Assembly (NCBI GenBank): GCA_003155495.1
Contig: PMDB01000019.1
Coordinates: 16,655 to 51,849 of the forward strand
From: Ignavibacteriota bacterium
GTDB taxonomy: Bacteria > Bacteroidota > Ignavibacteria > UBA10030
Length of the DNA stretch: 35,195 nucleotides
Direction: 5' to 3'
Positions 27,601-35,195 of the stretch are shown one piece after another. The notes under the pieces were generated by a model, which did not search any database, had not been told where the DNA came from, and saw only the letters and a list, made by a program, of their open reading frames with translations. A program made the translations under genes and the position numbers. Numbering within the stretch: the first letter of the stretch is position 1; every line of letters starts with the position of its first letter.

Positions 27601-27719
27601 GCCGGCTAACGGATGGCTACAAATTTGCAGTCTTCCAGATGATGTATAAGTCCACGGCGTATTTAGCGCCACGCGATCGCGATCCAGCAAAGTTGGAAAG
27701 GACTACGCCGTTGGAAACT
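27601..27719 (-). repeat. imperfect repeat copy B, upstream of the aldo/keto reductase
   Basis: The related 119-bp copy includes TCCACGGCGTA (27651-27661) pairing with TACGCCGTTGGA (27704-27715), one base bulged, around a GCGATCGC core. On the minus strand it runs from TTTCCAACGG to CCGTTAGCC, an AAC...GTT layout that loosely recalls integron attC sites. Matches to copy A are strongest over GCGCCACGCGATCG and the two ends. Confidence 0.6.
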
Positions 27720-27905
27720 ATCAAATTATACTAAACGAAACAAGTTCATTCTCATTATTTTCAAATCTGCAATACACCTCTGCTCTTTATGATTTATTAT
27801 AGTGCGCTTCTTGATAAATGCTATATCACACTCTTTATAATACATTTTCCCGAACAATCTATAGGGACGTTCTGCTCTGTTTCGCTTAGTAAACCTTGTT
27901 TTGCG

Positions 27906-27969
27906 GATTGCCCGCCTGACCGTCGGGCAGGCTTCATTCTCCCGACAAGTCGGGATCACTCGCAATGAC
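27906..27969. repeat. intergenic palindromic repeat (GATTGC...GCAATGAC type)
   Basis: The 64-bp element starts GATTGCCCG and ends CGCAATGAC, with the perfect CCCGAC/GTCGGG hairpin at 27941-27954 and a GC-rich palindromic block at 27910-27932. Its edges match a common class of bacterial intergenic repeats. The remainder of 27482-28063 contains repeat copy B and no convincing gene. Confidence 0.65.
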
Positions 27970-28063
27970 TGTCTCTTTGTTTTTTAGACGGCCTCTCGGT
28001 TCACCTTGCATTTCACACGCTTTTTAGCGTATCTTTTCTATCACCTTTTGTTAAGGAACCAAT

Positions 28064-29626
28064 ATGCGTCGGCTGTTTTTACTTCTGCCATTTTTCTCTG
28101 TACTAGTATACGCGCAAGCCATCGATCCGGCCTCGAAGACCGGTTATAAATCCATCAATGATGCCAACCTTAAAGTAAACCTTACCATTCTCGCTTCCGA
28201 TAGCCTTGAAGGACGCGAGACTTCCTTCCCAGGCCAGAAGAAAGCCGCACTATATATTGCCGGTATTTTTAAGAAACTCAATTTGGAACCTATCGGTGAT
28301 GATGGAACATATTTCCAACATTTTGATATCGAAATATCACGCGTTCATCCGGAGACAAAGATTGTTATAGAAATTGGCGGCAAGAAGAAAAGTTACCTCT
28401 GGGGTACAGATTTCATATCAGAAGGAGCAAGAGACACGACGGTAACAGGCCCCGCAGCATTTGTGGGATTCACCGATGCGGAATTAGATTCTGCGACTCA
28501 AGCGAAACTTGTCGGACGTGTCGTATTCGCCTTTATCGGCACGAAGGATTATGCCAATGATACAACAAAGGCGGCGACGTTGCGACGACTCTATGCGATT
28601 CGCCATGATGTTGGAGCGATTGCTACGCTGATGATTCCGGATGAAGAAGGGCCTGCCACATTCCAACATGCACAGCAAATGATGCGCGACTTTGGCACAG
28701 ATAAGGGAATCATGCGGATGAAGAACAATATGCCTCATGTACAACCGTCCGGTATTCATTTTCTTGTATCGCCGGCTTTGGCGGAGGAAGTGCTGAGATC
28801 ATCGGGCAAATCACTCAAACAGTTAAAAAATGAAGCGCTGCAAATCAAGGAATTCACGCCGATATTCATCGACAACGCAAACGTAACCATTGAGGCAAAG
28901 GTTATTCGAGAAACGAAACAAACAGAGAACGTCCTTGGCTTTCTACCAGGAGGTTATCCTGATCTCAAGACGCAGGTTGTTGCTTTTACTGCTCACTATG
29001 ACCATTTAGGAAAGAACCGAGATGGTGTTGTTTATCCTGGTGCGGATGATGATGGCAGTGGTACAACTGCTGTTTTGGAACTTGCGGAGGCATTCGCGAA
29101 AAATCCCATTAGACCAAAACGCAGTATGCTCTTCTTGACAGTAGCAGGTGAAGAGAAAGGATTGTTAGGTTCGCAATATTATGTGAATCATCCCATCATT
29201 CCTCTGAATCAGACAATTGCCGACCTGAATATGGATATGATTGGGCGTATTGATACTGTACACCAGGCATACAAAGACACCAATTATATATACGTTATTG
29301 GATCTGACAAGATAAGTCTTGAGCTTGACAGTCTGCTTCAAGCAGCGAACGCAGAATCGGAACAGTTGAAGCTTGATTATAAATATAATGACGAACAAGA
29401 TCCTGAACGATTCTATTACCGGAGCGATCATTATCAATTTGCAAAGAATGGAGTACCAATCGTTTTTTTCTTTGACGGTATCCATGCCGACTATCACAAA
29501 CCAACCGACACCGTCGATAAAATACTATTTCAACGAATGGGAAAGATATGTCGAATGATTTATGATCTTGGATGGAAACTCGGGAATTTTAACCGGCTGC
29601 TTATAAAAAAATCTACCAAAGAATAG
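28064..29626 (+). CDS. secreted M28-family zinc aminopeptidase-like protein
   Basis: The 520-residue product has a signal peptide (about 1-18, ending VYAQA) and is probably periplasmic or outer-surface. M28 metal ligands are visible: H311 in TAHYDHLG, D328 in GADDDGSG, E363/E364 in AGEEKG (general base and ligand), D391 in NMDMIGR, and H478 in HADYHKPTDT. Residues 120-300 resemble an inserted protease-associated region (LVGRVVFAFIG). Such enzymes remove N-terminal residues from peptides for nutrition. The ATG follows AAGGAACC. birA begins 12 nt later, so the two are probably co-transcribed. Confidence 0.9.
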   Translation: MRRLFLLLPFFSVLVYAQAIDPASKTGYKSINDANLKVNLTILASDSLEGRETSFPGQKKAALYIAGIFKKLNLEPIGDDGTYFQHFDIEISRVHPETKIVIEIGGKKKSYLWGTDFISEGARDTTVTGPAAFVGFTDAELDSATQAKLVGRVVFAFIGTKDYANDTTKAATLRRLYAIRHDVGAIATLMIPDEEGPATFQHAQQMMRDFGTDKGIMRMKNNMPHVQPSGIHFLVSPALAEEVLRSSGKSLKQLKNEALQIKEFTPIFIDNANVTIEAKVIRETKQTENVLGFLPGGYPDLKTQVVAFTAHYDHLGKNRDGVVYPGADDDGSGTTAVLELAEAFAKNPIRPKRSMLFLTVAGEEKGLLGSQYYVNHPIIPLNQTIADLNMDMIGRIDTVHQAYKDTNYIYVIGSDKISLELDSLLQAANAESEQLKLDYKYNDEQDPERFYYRSDHYQFAKNGVPIVFFFDGIHADYHKPTDTVDKILFQRMGKICRMIYDLGWKLGNFNRLLIKKSTKE

Positions 29627-29638
29627 GATATCGCGCGA

Positions 29639-30421
29639 ATGTATTCAAAGGAAGAGCTTCAAAGCGGACTGAACACACGCATCTTTGGAAAAAAGATATT
29701 CACGTATGATTCCATTGACTCAACGAATGCTTGCGCGAAAACGCTTGCAGGCACCGGTGCTGAGGAAGGAACTGTGGTCATAGCTGACCATCAAACAGCG
29801 GGACGCGGCCGGCTTGGAAGAACATGGCAAGCGGAATCTGGAAGCAACTTATTGTTCTCGGCAATCATCCGCCCGAAACTCGAAATCAACAGGATTGGGC
29901 TGCTTCCATTCTTTGCTGCCGCAGGAGTTGCACTTGCCCTTGAGAATATTACCGGTTCGCGCTGCGAATGCAAATGGCCGAACGATGTACTCTTGAATGG
30001 GAAGAAGTGCTGCGGTATTCTTATGGAAAGTTCATTCCAACATAATGTACTCGACTATGCGATCATCGGTATCGGAGTGAATGTGAATCAGAAACTCTTC
30101 AGCGAAGACCTCAAAGACCGGGCAACGTCACTCAGCCAAGAATACGGCATGGAATTTGACCGAAGGAAAATATTTCAGCAGATCATGAAATCATTAGAAT
30201 TACTTTATGGAGAAATAAAATCAGGCAAGTTCGAGGTAACGCTTCATGAATGGAAAGCTCGAACGAAAATGTTCGGAAAACAGGTTACGCTTACCCAGGC
30301 AGGCGAACACCTGCACGGGCGCGCAATGAGTCTTTCCGCTGATGGAGGACTGGTTCTTGCAACAACCGATGGCCAGCGAGTGTGTTATGCCGGTGATGTT
30401 ACTTTCACAATGCAAAGTTAA
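29639..30421 (+). CDS. birA: biotin--[acetyl-CoA-carboxylase] ligase
   Basis: The enzyme attaches biotin to the carrier subunit of acetyl-CoA carboxylase through biotinyl-5'-AMP. The 260-residue protein has GRGRLGRTW at 55-63 (the biotinyl-AMP loop), KWPNDVLLNGKKCCGIL at 112-128, and IIGIGVNVNQ at 142-151, followed by the small C-terminal SH3-like domain (DGGLVLATTDGQ). It lacks the N-terminal winged helix of E. coli BirA, so it should not be a biotin repressor. ATG start with AGGATA about 10 nt upstream. coaX follows after 32 nt. Confidence 0.94.
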   Translation: MYSKEELQSGLNTRIFGKKIFTYDSIDSTNACAKTLAGTGAEEGTVVIADHQTAGRGRLGRTWQAESGSNLLFSAIIRPKLEINRIGLLPFFAAAGVALALENITGSRCECKWPNDVLLNGKKCCGILMESSFQHNVLDYAIIGIGVNVNQKLFSEDLKDRATSLSQEYGMEFDRRKIFQQIMKSLELLYGEIKSGKFEVTLHEWKARTKMFGKQVTLTQAGEHLHGRAMSLSADGGLVLATTDGQRVCYAGDVTFTMQS

Positions 30422-30453
30422 GAAGTATATTTAAAGGAGAACGGGAAGACACA

Positions 30454-31251
30454 ATGTTCATCGCAATCGATATCGGGAATACACATACGGTCATCGGTGC
30501 ATACGAGGAAGAGACATTTAAAGCTGATTTGCGCATTCCGAGTACCATCCAACGAACAGATGATGAGATCCGTGCACAAGCACTAACCATGTTTACGAAA
30601 AAAGGGATCGACACGGAGAAAATCGACGGCGTCGGTATCTCGTCAGTCGTACCCCATCTCACTGATATATATGTCTCTCTGTCCAAAAAGTTTCTTCATC
30701 AGGAACCACTGATCGTGAATGCAAATGTAGATTTAGGAATAACTATTCATTATGATAATCCGAAATCGGTTGGCGCCGACAGGCTCTGCAACGCCATTGC
30801 CGGGTATGCAAAATATGGCGGACCACTCATCATTATTGATTTCGGAACAGCAACCACATACGACATTGTGGCTTCAAACGGCGATTATCTTGGTGGTGTC
30901 ATTGCTCCCGGCATTGAAACATCTGCTTCAGATTTACACAAACGAACGGCAAGATTGCCAAAGGTCGACCTGTATCTTCCAAATAGTATTATCGGTACTG
31001 ATACTGTGAGCAGTATGCAGACAGGAATTCTCTGGGGTACGGTCGATGCAATGACAGGTATGGTGCATCGTATTCAAAGCGAATTGCAACATGTTGAAGC
31101 GAAGAAAGCTTTGGTCATCGCTACAGGCGGTTTTTCGAAATTTGTTGCAGACCATTCACAGCTCATTCAGCACGTGGAAACATCTCTTGTACTGGATGGA
31201 ATTCGTTTAATATACGACCGAGTACATCGCAAAGGGAAAAAACCAGCATAA
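30454..31251 (+). CDS. coaX: type III pantothenate kinase
   Basis: This enzyme phosphorylates pantothenate, the first step of coenzyme A synthesis. Type III kinases need a monovalent cation and are not inhibited by CoA. The 265-residue protein shows the ASKHA-fold motifs: DIGNTHT at 6-12, GADRLCNA at 107-114, IIDFGTATTYD at 127-137 and GGVIAPGIETS at 147-157. ATG start with AAGGAG at 30434-30439. It is the last gene of the plus-strand group and ends 1 nt from the stop of the opposing response regulator. Confidence 0.96.
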   Translation: MFIAIDIGNTHTVIGAYEEETFKADLRIPSTIQRTDDEIRAQALTMFTKKGIDTEKIDGVGISSVVPHLTDIYVSLSKKFLHQEPLIVNANVDLGITIHYDNPKSVGADRLCNAIAGYAKYGGPLIIIDFGTATTYDIVASNGDYLGGVIAPGIETSASDLHKRTARLPKVDLYLPNSIIGTDTVSSMQTGILWGTVDAMTGMVHRIQSELQHVEAKKALVIATGGFSKFVADHSQLIQHVETSLVLDGIRLIYDRVHRKGKKPA

Positions 31252-31252
31252 A

Positions 31253-31996
31253 TCAGACCGACGCGACCTTCTCTTCAATTTCCCGTTTTAACCGATCGAG
31301 TTCCCGTGCTTCTGCATGGTGAGCGTACAGCATTCGATATAACCCAAGCAATCCACGTACGGAAGTCTCTAAGGTTACTGCTTCATGTTGAAGCCTTTTT
31401 AAAAAATCATGGAGCTGTTCGCGTTGCGGTGAAGGCAACTGCGTGCAAAGCTCTTCACCCTGCGTTTCGATATCTCCATTCATATTCGCAAGAGCCGAGT
31501 TGAGTGTAGGTGTTATAGCATTGAGGACATCGCGCACCTTATCTGTCGCCAGCTTGTTCAATTTGATTTCCCGCGCACGCTCTTCTTCAAAGGATTGTGT
31601 AACGCGGAATTGGTGGCGTTCAATCGTTGCATTGATGACAACGCCGAGGTGTGTAAGGTCGAGTTGTTCTTTCCGCACGTAATCGTATGCTCCAAGTTTC
31701 ATCGCATCAACAGCAACGAGATCCGATCCTACAGCCGTTAACATAACCACGGGTGTCTCAATATGATTATCGTACATCCATTGTAAAAGATCAAGCCCGT
31801 TCATCTCCGGCATATAGTAATCGGTGAGAATGATATCAAAATGGGAACTGCTGTTTTCAAGCAATTCCTTCGCCAGGCGGCCGCTTCGTGCAATAGTTAC
31901 GCGATGTTTTAACTCGTCCTGGAGTTGACCTGCGACAATATCTGCAAAGAATTCATCATCATCGACAAGAAGAATGTCTAAAGTTTGCTGGTCCAA
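31253..31996 (-). CDS. response regulator with receiver domain and a helical C-terminus
   Basis: The receiver domain (about 1-125) carries the acidic pair D12/D13, phosphoacceptor D59 in ILTDYYMPEMNG, T87 in MLTAVG and K109 in YVRKEQ. The last 120 residues look alpha-helical, rich in Glu, Arg and Leu (for example LKRLQHEAVTLETSVRGLL), and contain no helix-turn-helix. Output is probably through protein contact rather than DNA. No histidine kinase lies nearby. The start is TTG at 31996 with a good GGGAGGA site 4-5 nt upstream, which decides it. It is convergent with coaX, with a 1-nt gap. Confidence 0.9.
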   Translation of the reverse strand: MDQQTLDILLVDDDEFFADIVAGQLQDELKHRVTIARSGRLAKELLENSSSHFDIILTDYYMPEMNGLDLLQWMYDNHIETPVVMLTAVGSDLVAVDAMKLGAYDYVRKEQLDLTHLGVVINATIERHQFRVTQSFEEERAREIKLNKLATDKVRDVLNAITPTLNSALANMNGDIETQGEELCTQLPSPQREQLHDFLKRLQHEAVTLETSVRGLLGLYRMLYAHHAEARELDRLKREIEEKVASV

Positions 31997-32082
31997 TGAT
32001 TCCTCCCAACTGAAGATTTCAACGTTTTCAATCGTGGCTAATCTAATGAAATCTCAACACACAAACAAATATCCTGCGTCAC

Positions 32083-32117
32083 AAAACACAAACGCCTCTC
32101 AAGGACATTGAGAAGCG
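32083..32117 (-). terminator. intrinsic terminator of the nuoMN genes
   Basis: On the minus strand CGCTTCTCAA pairs with TTGAGAGGCG (10 bp, one wobble) around a 5-nt loop, then TTTGTGTTTTG. It starts about 25 nt after the nuoN stop. Confidence 0.8.
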
Positions 32118-32142
32118 TTCGCAATAGAAATATTACCGAAAT

Positions 32143-33648
32143 TCAACGAATACCGAACATTTGCACCGATGCATTTGCCAAGTCTACCAGCGGACCAAAG
32201 TATAACCCAAACAAGAGTGTCGGTATAACAAGAACCAGAAGAATAATCGCTTCTGAACGATCTAAGGTGATCGAACTCGTTTGTCCTTCCGGATCGCGAA
32301 GGAACATATAGCGAAGAACTCGGGCATAGTAATAGAGAGAAATGACACTGTTCACAGCGCCCACAACGGCAAGCCATATCCATCTTGTTTCCAGCAACGC
32401 AGCAAAGAGATACAATTTTCCAATGAAGCCGGCAGTAGGAGGCAAGCCTGTCAGTGAAACAAGGAATATTGCCATTGCCACGCCGATGAGCGGTGCTCGA
32501 TACCCAAGTCCTCTGTACGCACTAATGTCTTCGCTTCCTGTCTTGTTGGCAACCATCATGACCACAAAGAACGCTCCGAGATTCATAAAGAGGTACATCA
32601 TAAAATATATGAGAACTGCAGCAATACCCTGATTACTCAAAACAACAACACCCATCAGCATATAGCCGGCATGTGCGATACTGGAATATGCAAGAAGCCT
32701 CTTGAGATTATCCTGCCAAACGGCAACAAGATTGCCGAGTGTCATAGTCAAAACAGAAAGGATTGCCAGCAATTTATTCCATTCAAATCCATACAGCGAA
32801 GTCCACATACCGGCAGGGACAGCCAAGATTGTTGTATCGATGAAGATGACTTTAAAGAACCGAATCATCATTGCAAAACCGGCCGCCTTCGATGCAACGG
32901 ATAGAAAAGCAGTGATGGTAATCGGTGCGCCTTCGTATACATCCGGAGTCCAGAAGTGGAACGGCACAGCAGAAATCTTATATCCAAATCCAACAACAAT
33001 AAAGATTGTCGCTGTCAACAATGCAAAATAATTCGGTGCATGTAATATGAGCGAGTGATTGATACCGGCATAATCCATTGCTCCGGTTAATCCGAAGAGA
33101 ATGGAAATACCATACAACATAACACCGGAAGAGACTGCACCATAAATAATGTATTTTAATGACGCTTCACTCGAATCCGCTGCTTCCTTTGTATATCCTG
33201 CCAAAATATAGGATGAAAGACTCGTTAATTCCATAGCAAGCACCATCATCAAAACATTTGTAGCGCCGGCCATCAGGAACATACCGAGTGTCATAGCAAC
33301 AAGCAACGAATAGTATTCTGCCATTCGCTTGACTGTTGTTTGAACTTCAGATGAAAAGATGGAGAACAAGAAGATGGTCAGCGTGCAAATCGCTGCCAGA
33401 GATTTGAAGAATACGGCAAACGGGTCGACTGCTATCATACCGGAGAAAATTTGCTGCGAGATTCCACCCTGCATAATAGCAAAGAACAATGCCGTTCCAA
33501 CTCCGATGAATACAAGCCAAGCAACGACCTTAGGAGTTTTTCTGAAGATGAGTCCAGCCAGTATTGCCAGGCAGAAGGTTACAACCAATGCCGATTCCGG
33601 CAGGAAGCATGTCAAATTTTGTTGGACTTGTTGAACGAATATATTCAT
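32143..33648 (-). CDS. nuoN: NADH-quinone oxidoreductase subunit N
   Basis: NuoN is an antiporter-like membrane subunit of respiratory complex I and one of its proton channels. The 501-residue protein is almost entirely hydrophobic with about 14 predicted helices. It has the key Glu of the channel at 140 (VLAMELTSLSSYIL) and the Lys of the following half at 224 (GYKISAVPFHFWTPDVYEGAP). The family signature LLAYSSIAHAGYMLMG lies in the second half. It follows nuoM by 23 nt, the usual nuo order, and ends the operon with a clear terminator. Confidence 0.96.
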   Translation of the reverse strand: MNIFVQQVQQNLTCFLPESALVVTFCLAILAGLIFRKTPKVVAWLVFIGVGTALFFAIMQGGISQQIFSGMIAVDPFAVFFKSLAAICTLTIFLFSIFSSEVQTTVKRMAEYYSLLVAMTLGMFLMAGATNVLMMVLAMELTSLSSYILAGYTKEAADSSEASLKYIIYGAVSSGVMLYGISILFGLTGAMDYAGINHSLILHAPNYFALLTATIFIVVGFGYKISAVPFHFWTPDVYEGAPITITAFLSVASKAAGFAMMIRFFKVIFIDTTILAVPAGMWTSLYGFEWNKLLAILSVLTMTLGNLVAVWQDNLKRLLAYSSIAHAGYMLMGVVVLSNQGIAAVLIYFMMYLFMNLGAFFVVMMVANKTGSEDISAYRGLGYRAPLIGVAMAIFLVSLTGLPPTAGFIGKLYLFAALLETRWIWLAVVGAVNSVISLYYYARVLRYMFLRDPEGQTSSITLDRSEAIILLVLVIPTLLFGLYFGPLVDLANASVQMFGIR

Positions 33649-33671
33649 TATTAATTTCTATTCTGCAATTT

Positions 33672-35195
33672 CTAATATCGAAGCAATGCGGCAGCCGATC
33701 CATTCTGCGCGATAAGATTTACTAAATGATTCACCGATGATGTCATGACATTCAGCATAAATGATGGATAAATACCGAGTACAAGAATAATGATCGCTAA
33801 CGGCACAAGCATAAAAATCTCTCGTGCATCGACATCCGGTAATATGCCCCACTTTTCGTTCACCTTGCCGAGGAACACACGCTGGAGCGTCCACAGCATA
33901 TATGCGGCCGTCAGCACGATGCCAAGAGTCGATGCAATCGTGATGATACGAAGCTTATCGACCTGAAATGCTCCCAAGAACGAGAATGCTTCGGAAATAA
34001 ATCCGCTCAAGCCTGGCAATCCAAGTGCAGCAAAGAATGCAACCGTTACAATGCCTGTATATTTAGGCATCGTCAAAGCCAAACCACCGAAGGCGTCAAG
34101 GTCGCGTGTGTGTGTACGGTCGTAAATCACGCCGACGATTAAGAAGAGCATTGCTGTGATTGTGCCGTGATTGAACATTTGGAACACCGCACCCATCATT
34201 CCTTGCGTATTCAACGCTGTCATGCCGAGCAAAACAATTCCCATATGACTTATACTTGAGTAAGCAACGAGTTTCTTGAAATCCTTTTGCGCCATCGCAC
34301 ACAATGCGCCATAGACAATATTGATGAAAGCAAGAATTGCCAATGCGAATGCATATTTCTGCGCCATCTCCGGAAAGATCGGAAAGCTGATACGAATCAG
34401 TCCATACGTTCCCATCTTTAATAGAACTCCGGCAAGAATAACACTGATAGCAGTTGGAGCTTCAACGTGCGCATCGGGCAGCCATGTATGGAACGGGAAG
34501 ATCGGGACTTTAATAGCAAAGCCGATAAAGAGCGCTAAATAGGCAAATGCGCGCATTTGAGTTCCGAATCCAGCAAGCAGCGAATCCGGTTGAAAGTTTG
34601 CAGGATTCATCATTGCCAGCAAATTAAATGTGTGAATCTTCTCGCCCGTCGCCGGATCAGCAATCGTAACACTGAAATACAACGCAATCATCGCAAGCAG
34701 CATCAGTACACTGCCGGCAAGAGTATAGAGAAAGAACTTGATAGCGGCATACTCGCGACGTGGTCCACCCCAAATACCAATGAGAAAATACATCGGCAAC
34801 AACATCAGTTCCCAGAATACATAGAAGAGGAAGAAATCGAGCGACACAAATACACCCATCATACCTGTATCGAGTAACAGCAGCATCACCATATATCCTT
34901 TAAGCGCCTTATCAATCTTCCATGATGCGAAGACAGCGATAAAACTGATGAGTGCCGTCAGGATCACCATCGGCACACTTATGCCGTCAACACCGAGAAA
35001 ATATTCGATCCGCAGATGGCCAAACCACGAGACACCCTGAATGTCGATCCATTTTGCTTTCTCGACAAACTGCATCCCCTCTTGCGTGTTGATGCCGCTC
35101 AGATTGTAATTGAAGTTCAAGTAAATCAACACGGCAATCACGACTTGAAGAAATGTAATGCCGACCGCCGTCCATTTCATCGCGCTGCGTGCTTC
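33672..35195 (-). CDS. nuoM: NADH-quinone oxidoreductase subunit M, 5' end cut by the window edge
   Basis: NuoM is the second antiporter-like membrane subunit of complex I. The frame stays open to the window edge: five codons (EARSA) precede the first internal ATG at 35180. The visible N-terminus (MKWTAVGITFLQ) starts after the first helix normally present, so the true start lies outside. Counting from that ATG, the channel Glu is 124 (VFWELMLLPMYF), the Lys 224 (FAIKVPIFPFHTWLPDAH) and a further Lys 255 (LLKMGTYGLIR). The conserved LVAYSSISHMGIVLLG follows. It is transcribed toward nuoN. Confidence 0.95.
   Translation of the reverse strand, partial: EARSAMKWTAVGITFLQVVIAVLIYLNFNYNLSGINTQEGMQFVEKAKWIDIQGVSWFGHLRIEYFLGVDGISVPMVILTALISFIAVFASWKIDKALKGYMVMLLLLDTGMMGVFVSLDFFLFYVFWELMLLPMYFLIGIWGGPRREYAAIKFFLYTLAGSVLMLLAMIALYFSVTIADPATGEKIHTFNLLAMMNPANFQPDSLLAGFGTQMRAFAYLALFIGFAIKVPIFPFHTWLPDAHVEAPTAISVILAGVLLKMGTYGLIRISFPIFPEMAQKYAFALAILAFINIVYGALCAMAQKDFKKLVAYSSISHMGIVLLGMTALNTQGMMGAVFQMFNHGTITAMLFLIVGVIYDRTHTRDLDAFGGLALTMPKYTGIVTVAFFAALGLPGLSGFISEAFSFLGAFQVDKLRIITIASTLGIVLTAAYMLWTLQRVFLGKVNEKWGILPDVDAREIFMLVPLAIIILVLGIYPSFMLNVMTSSVNHLVNLIAQNGSAAALLRY

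Noticed and set aside
27726-27965. 79-residue minus-strand open frame
   Set aside because: Its start overlaps the palindromic repeat at 27906-27969 and no domain or ribosome site is evident; it looks like chance coding through repeat sequence.
35178-35180. ATG at 35180 as the nuoM start
   Set aside because: The frame continues to the window edge and the first transmembrane helix of NuoM would be missing.

Overview
The window reads as a chromosomal segment from a Gram-negative bacterium of the FCB group, most likely near Ignavibacteria/Chlorobi. The strongest clue is a secreted protein (9057-11552) ending in a type IX secretion (Por) C-terminal sorting domain with the YPNPFNP signature. A periplasmic-type lipoprotein, NuoM/NuoN and a type III pantothenate kinase fit this placement. 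It is an inference from motifs, not from any database comparison. Most genes are housekeeping and look intact, and I did not find a clear new defence or mobile system.

Layout, left to right. 1-183 is the 3' part of the RNase P RNA gene. 274-7161 (+) is a DNA-repair block: recJ, a YebC/TACO1-family gene, ruvC, ruvA (overlapping ruvC by 4 nt) and ruvB, followed 9 nt later by a membrane-anchored protein with 14 YCF48-like repeats. 7179-7928 (-) is an RluA-type pseudouridine synthase, then a gene-free stretch full of small palindromes, then a 3-methyladenine DNA glycosylase (+). 9057-17604 (-) holds the secreted protease/propeller protein, uvrA, a DUF58 protein, a BamD/YbgF-like TPR lipoprotein and rsmB. 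17710-26003 (-) holds a proline-rich secreted protein, clpB, an AT-rich pair (HNH nuclease and TPR protein), a small membrane protein, dnaK and a small heat-shock protein. 26567-27481 (-) is a diverged aldo/keto reductase bracketed by two related imperfect repeats. 28064-31251 (+) is an M28 peptidase, birA and coaX. 31253-31996 (-) is a response regulator without a DNA-binding domain. 32143-35195 (-) is nuoM (cut by the window edge) and nuoN.

Functionally there are three coherent groups: recombination and excision repair (recJ, ruvABC, uvrA, the alkyl-base glycosylase), protein quality control (clpB, dnaK, hsp20) and respiratory complex I membrane subunits.

The least ordinary material is non-coding or repeat-derived. 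A heptamer repeat family seen just upstream of uvrA also occurs, in frame, inside uvrA as an insertion of about 28 residues. A degenerate octamer repeat follows the stop codons of two minus-strand genes. A palindrome-rich segment of about 270 bp lies between two copies of a 16-bp direct repeat. The aldo/keto reductase is flanked by diverged 120-150 bp repeats, as a gene cassette would be.
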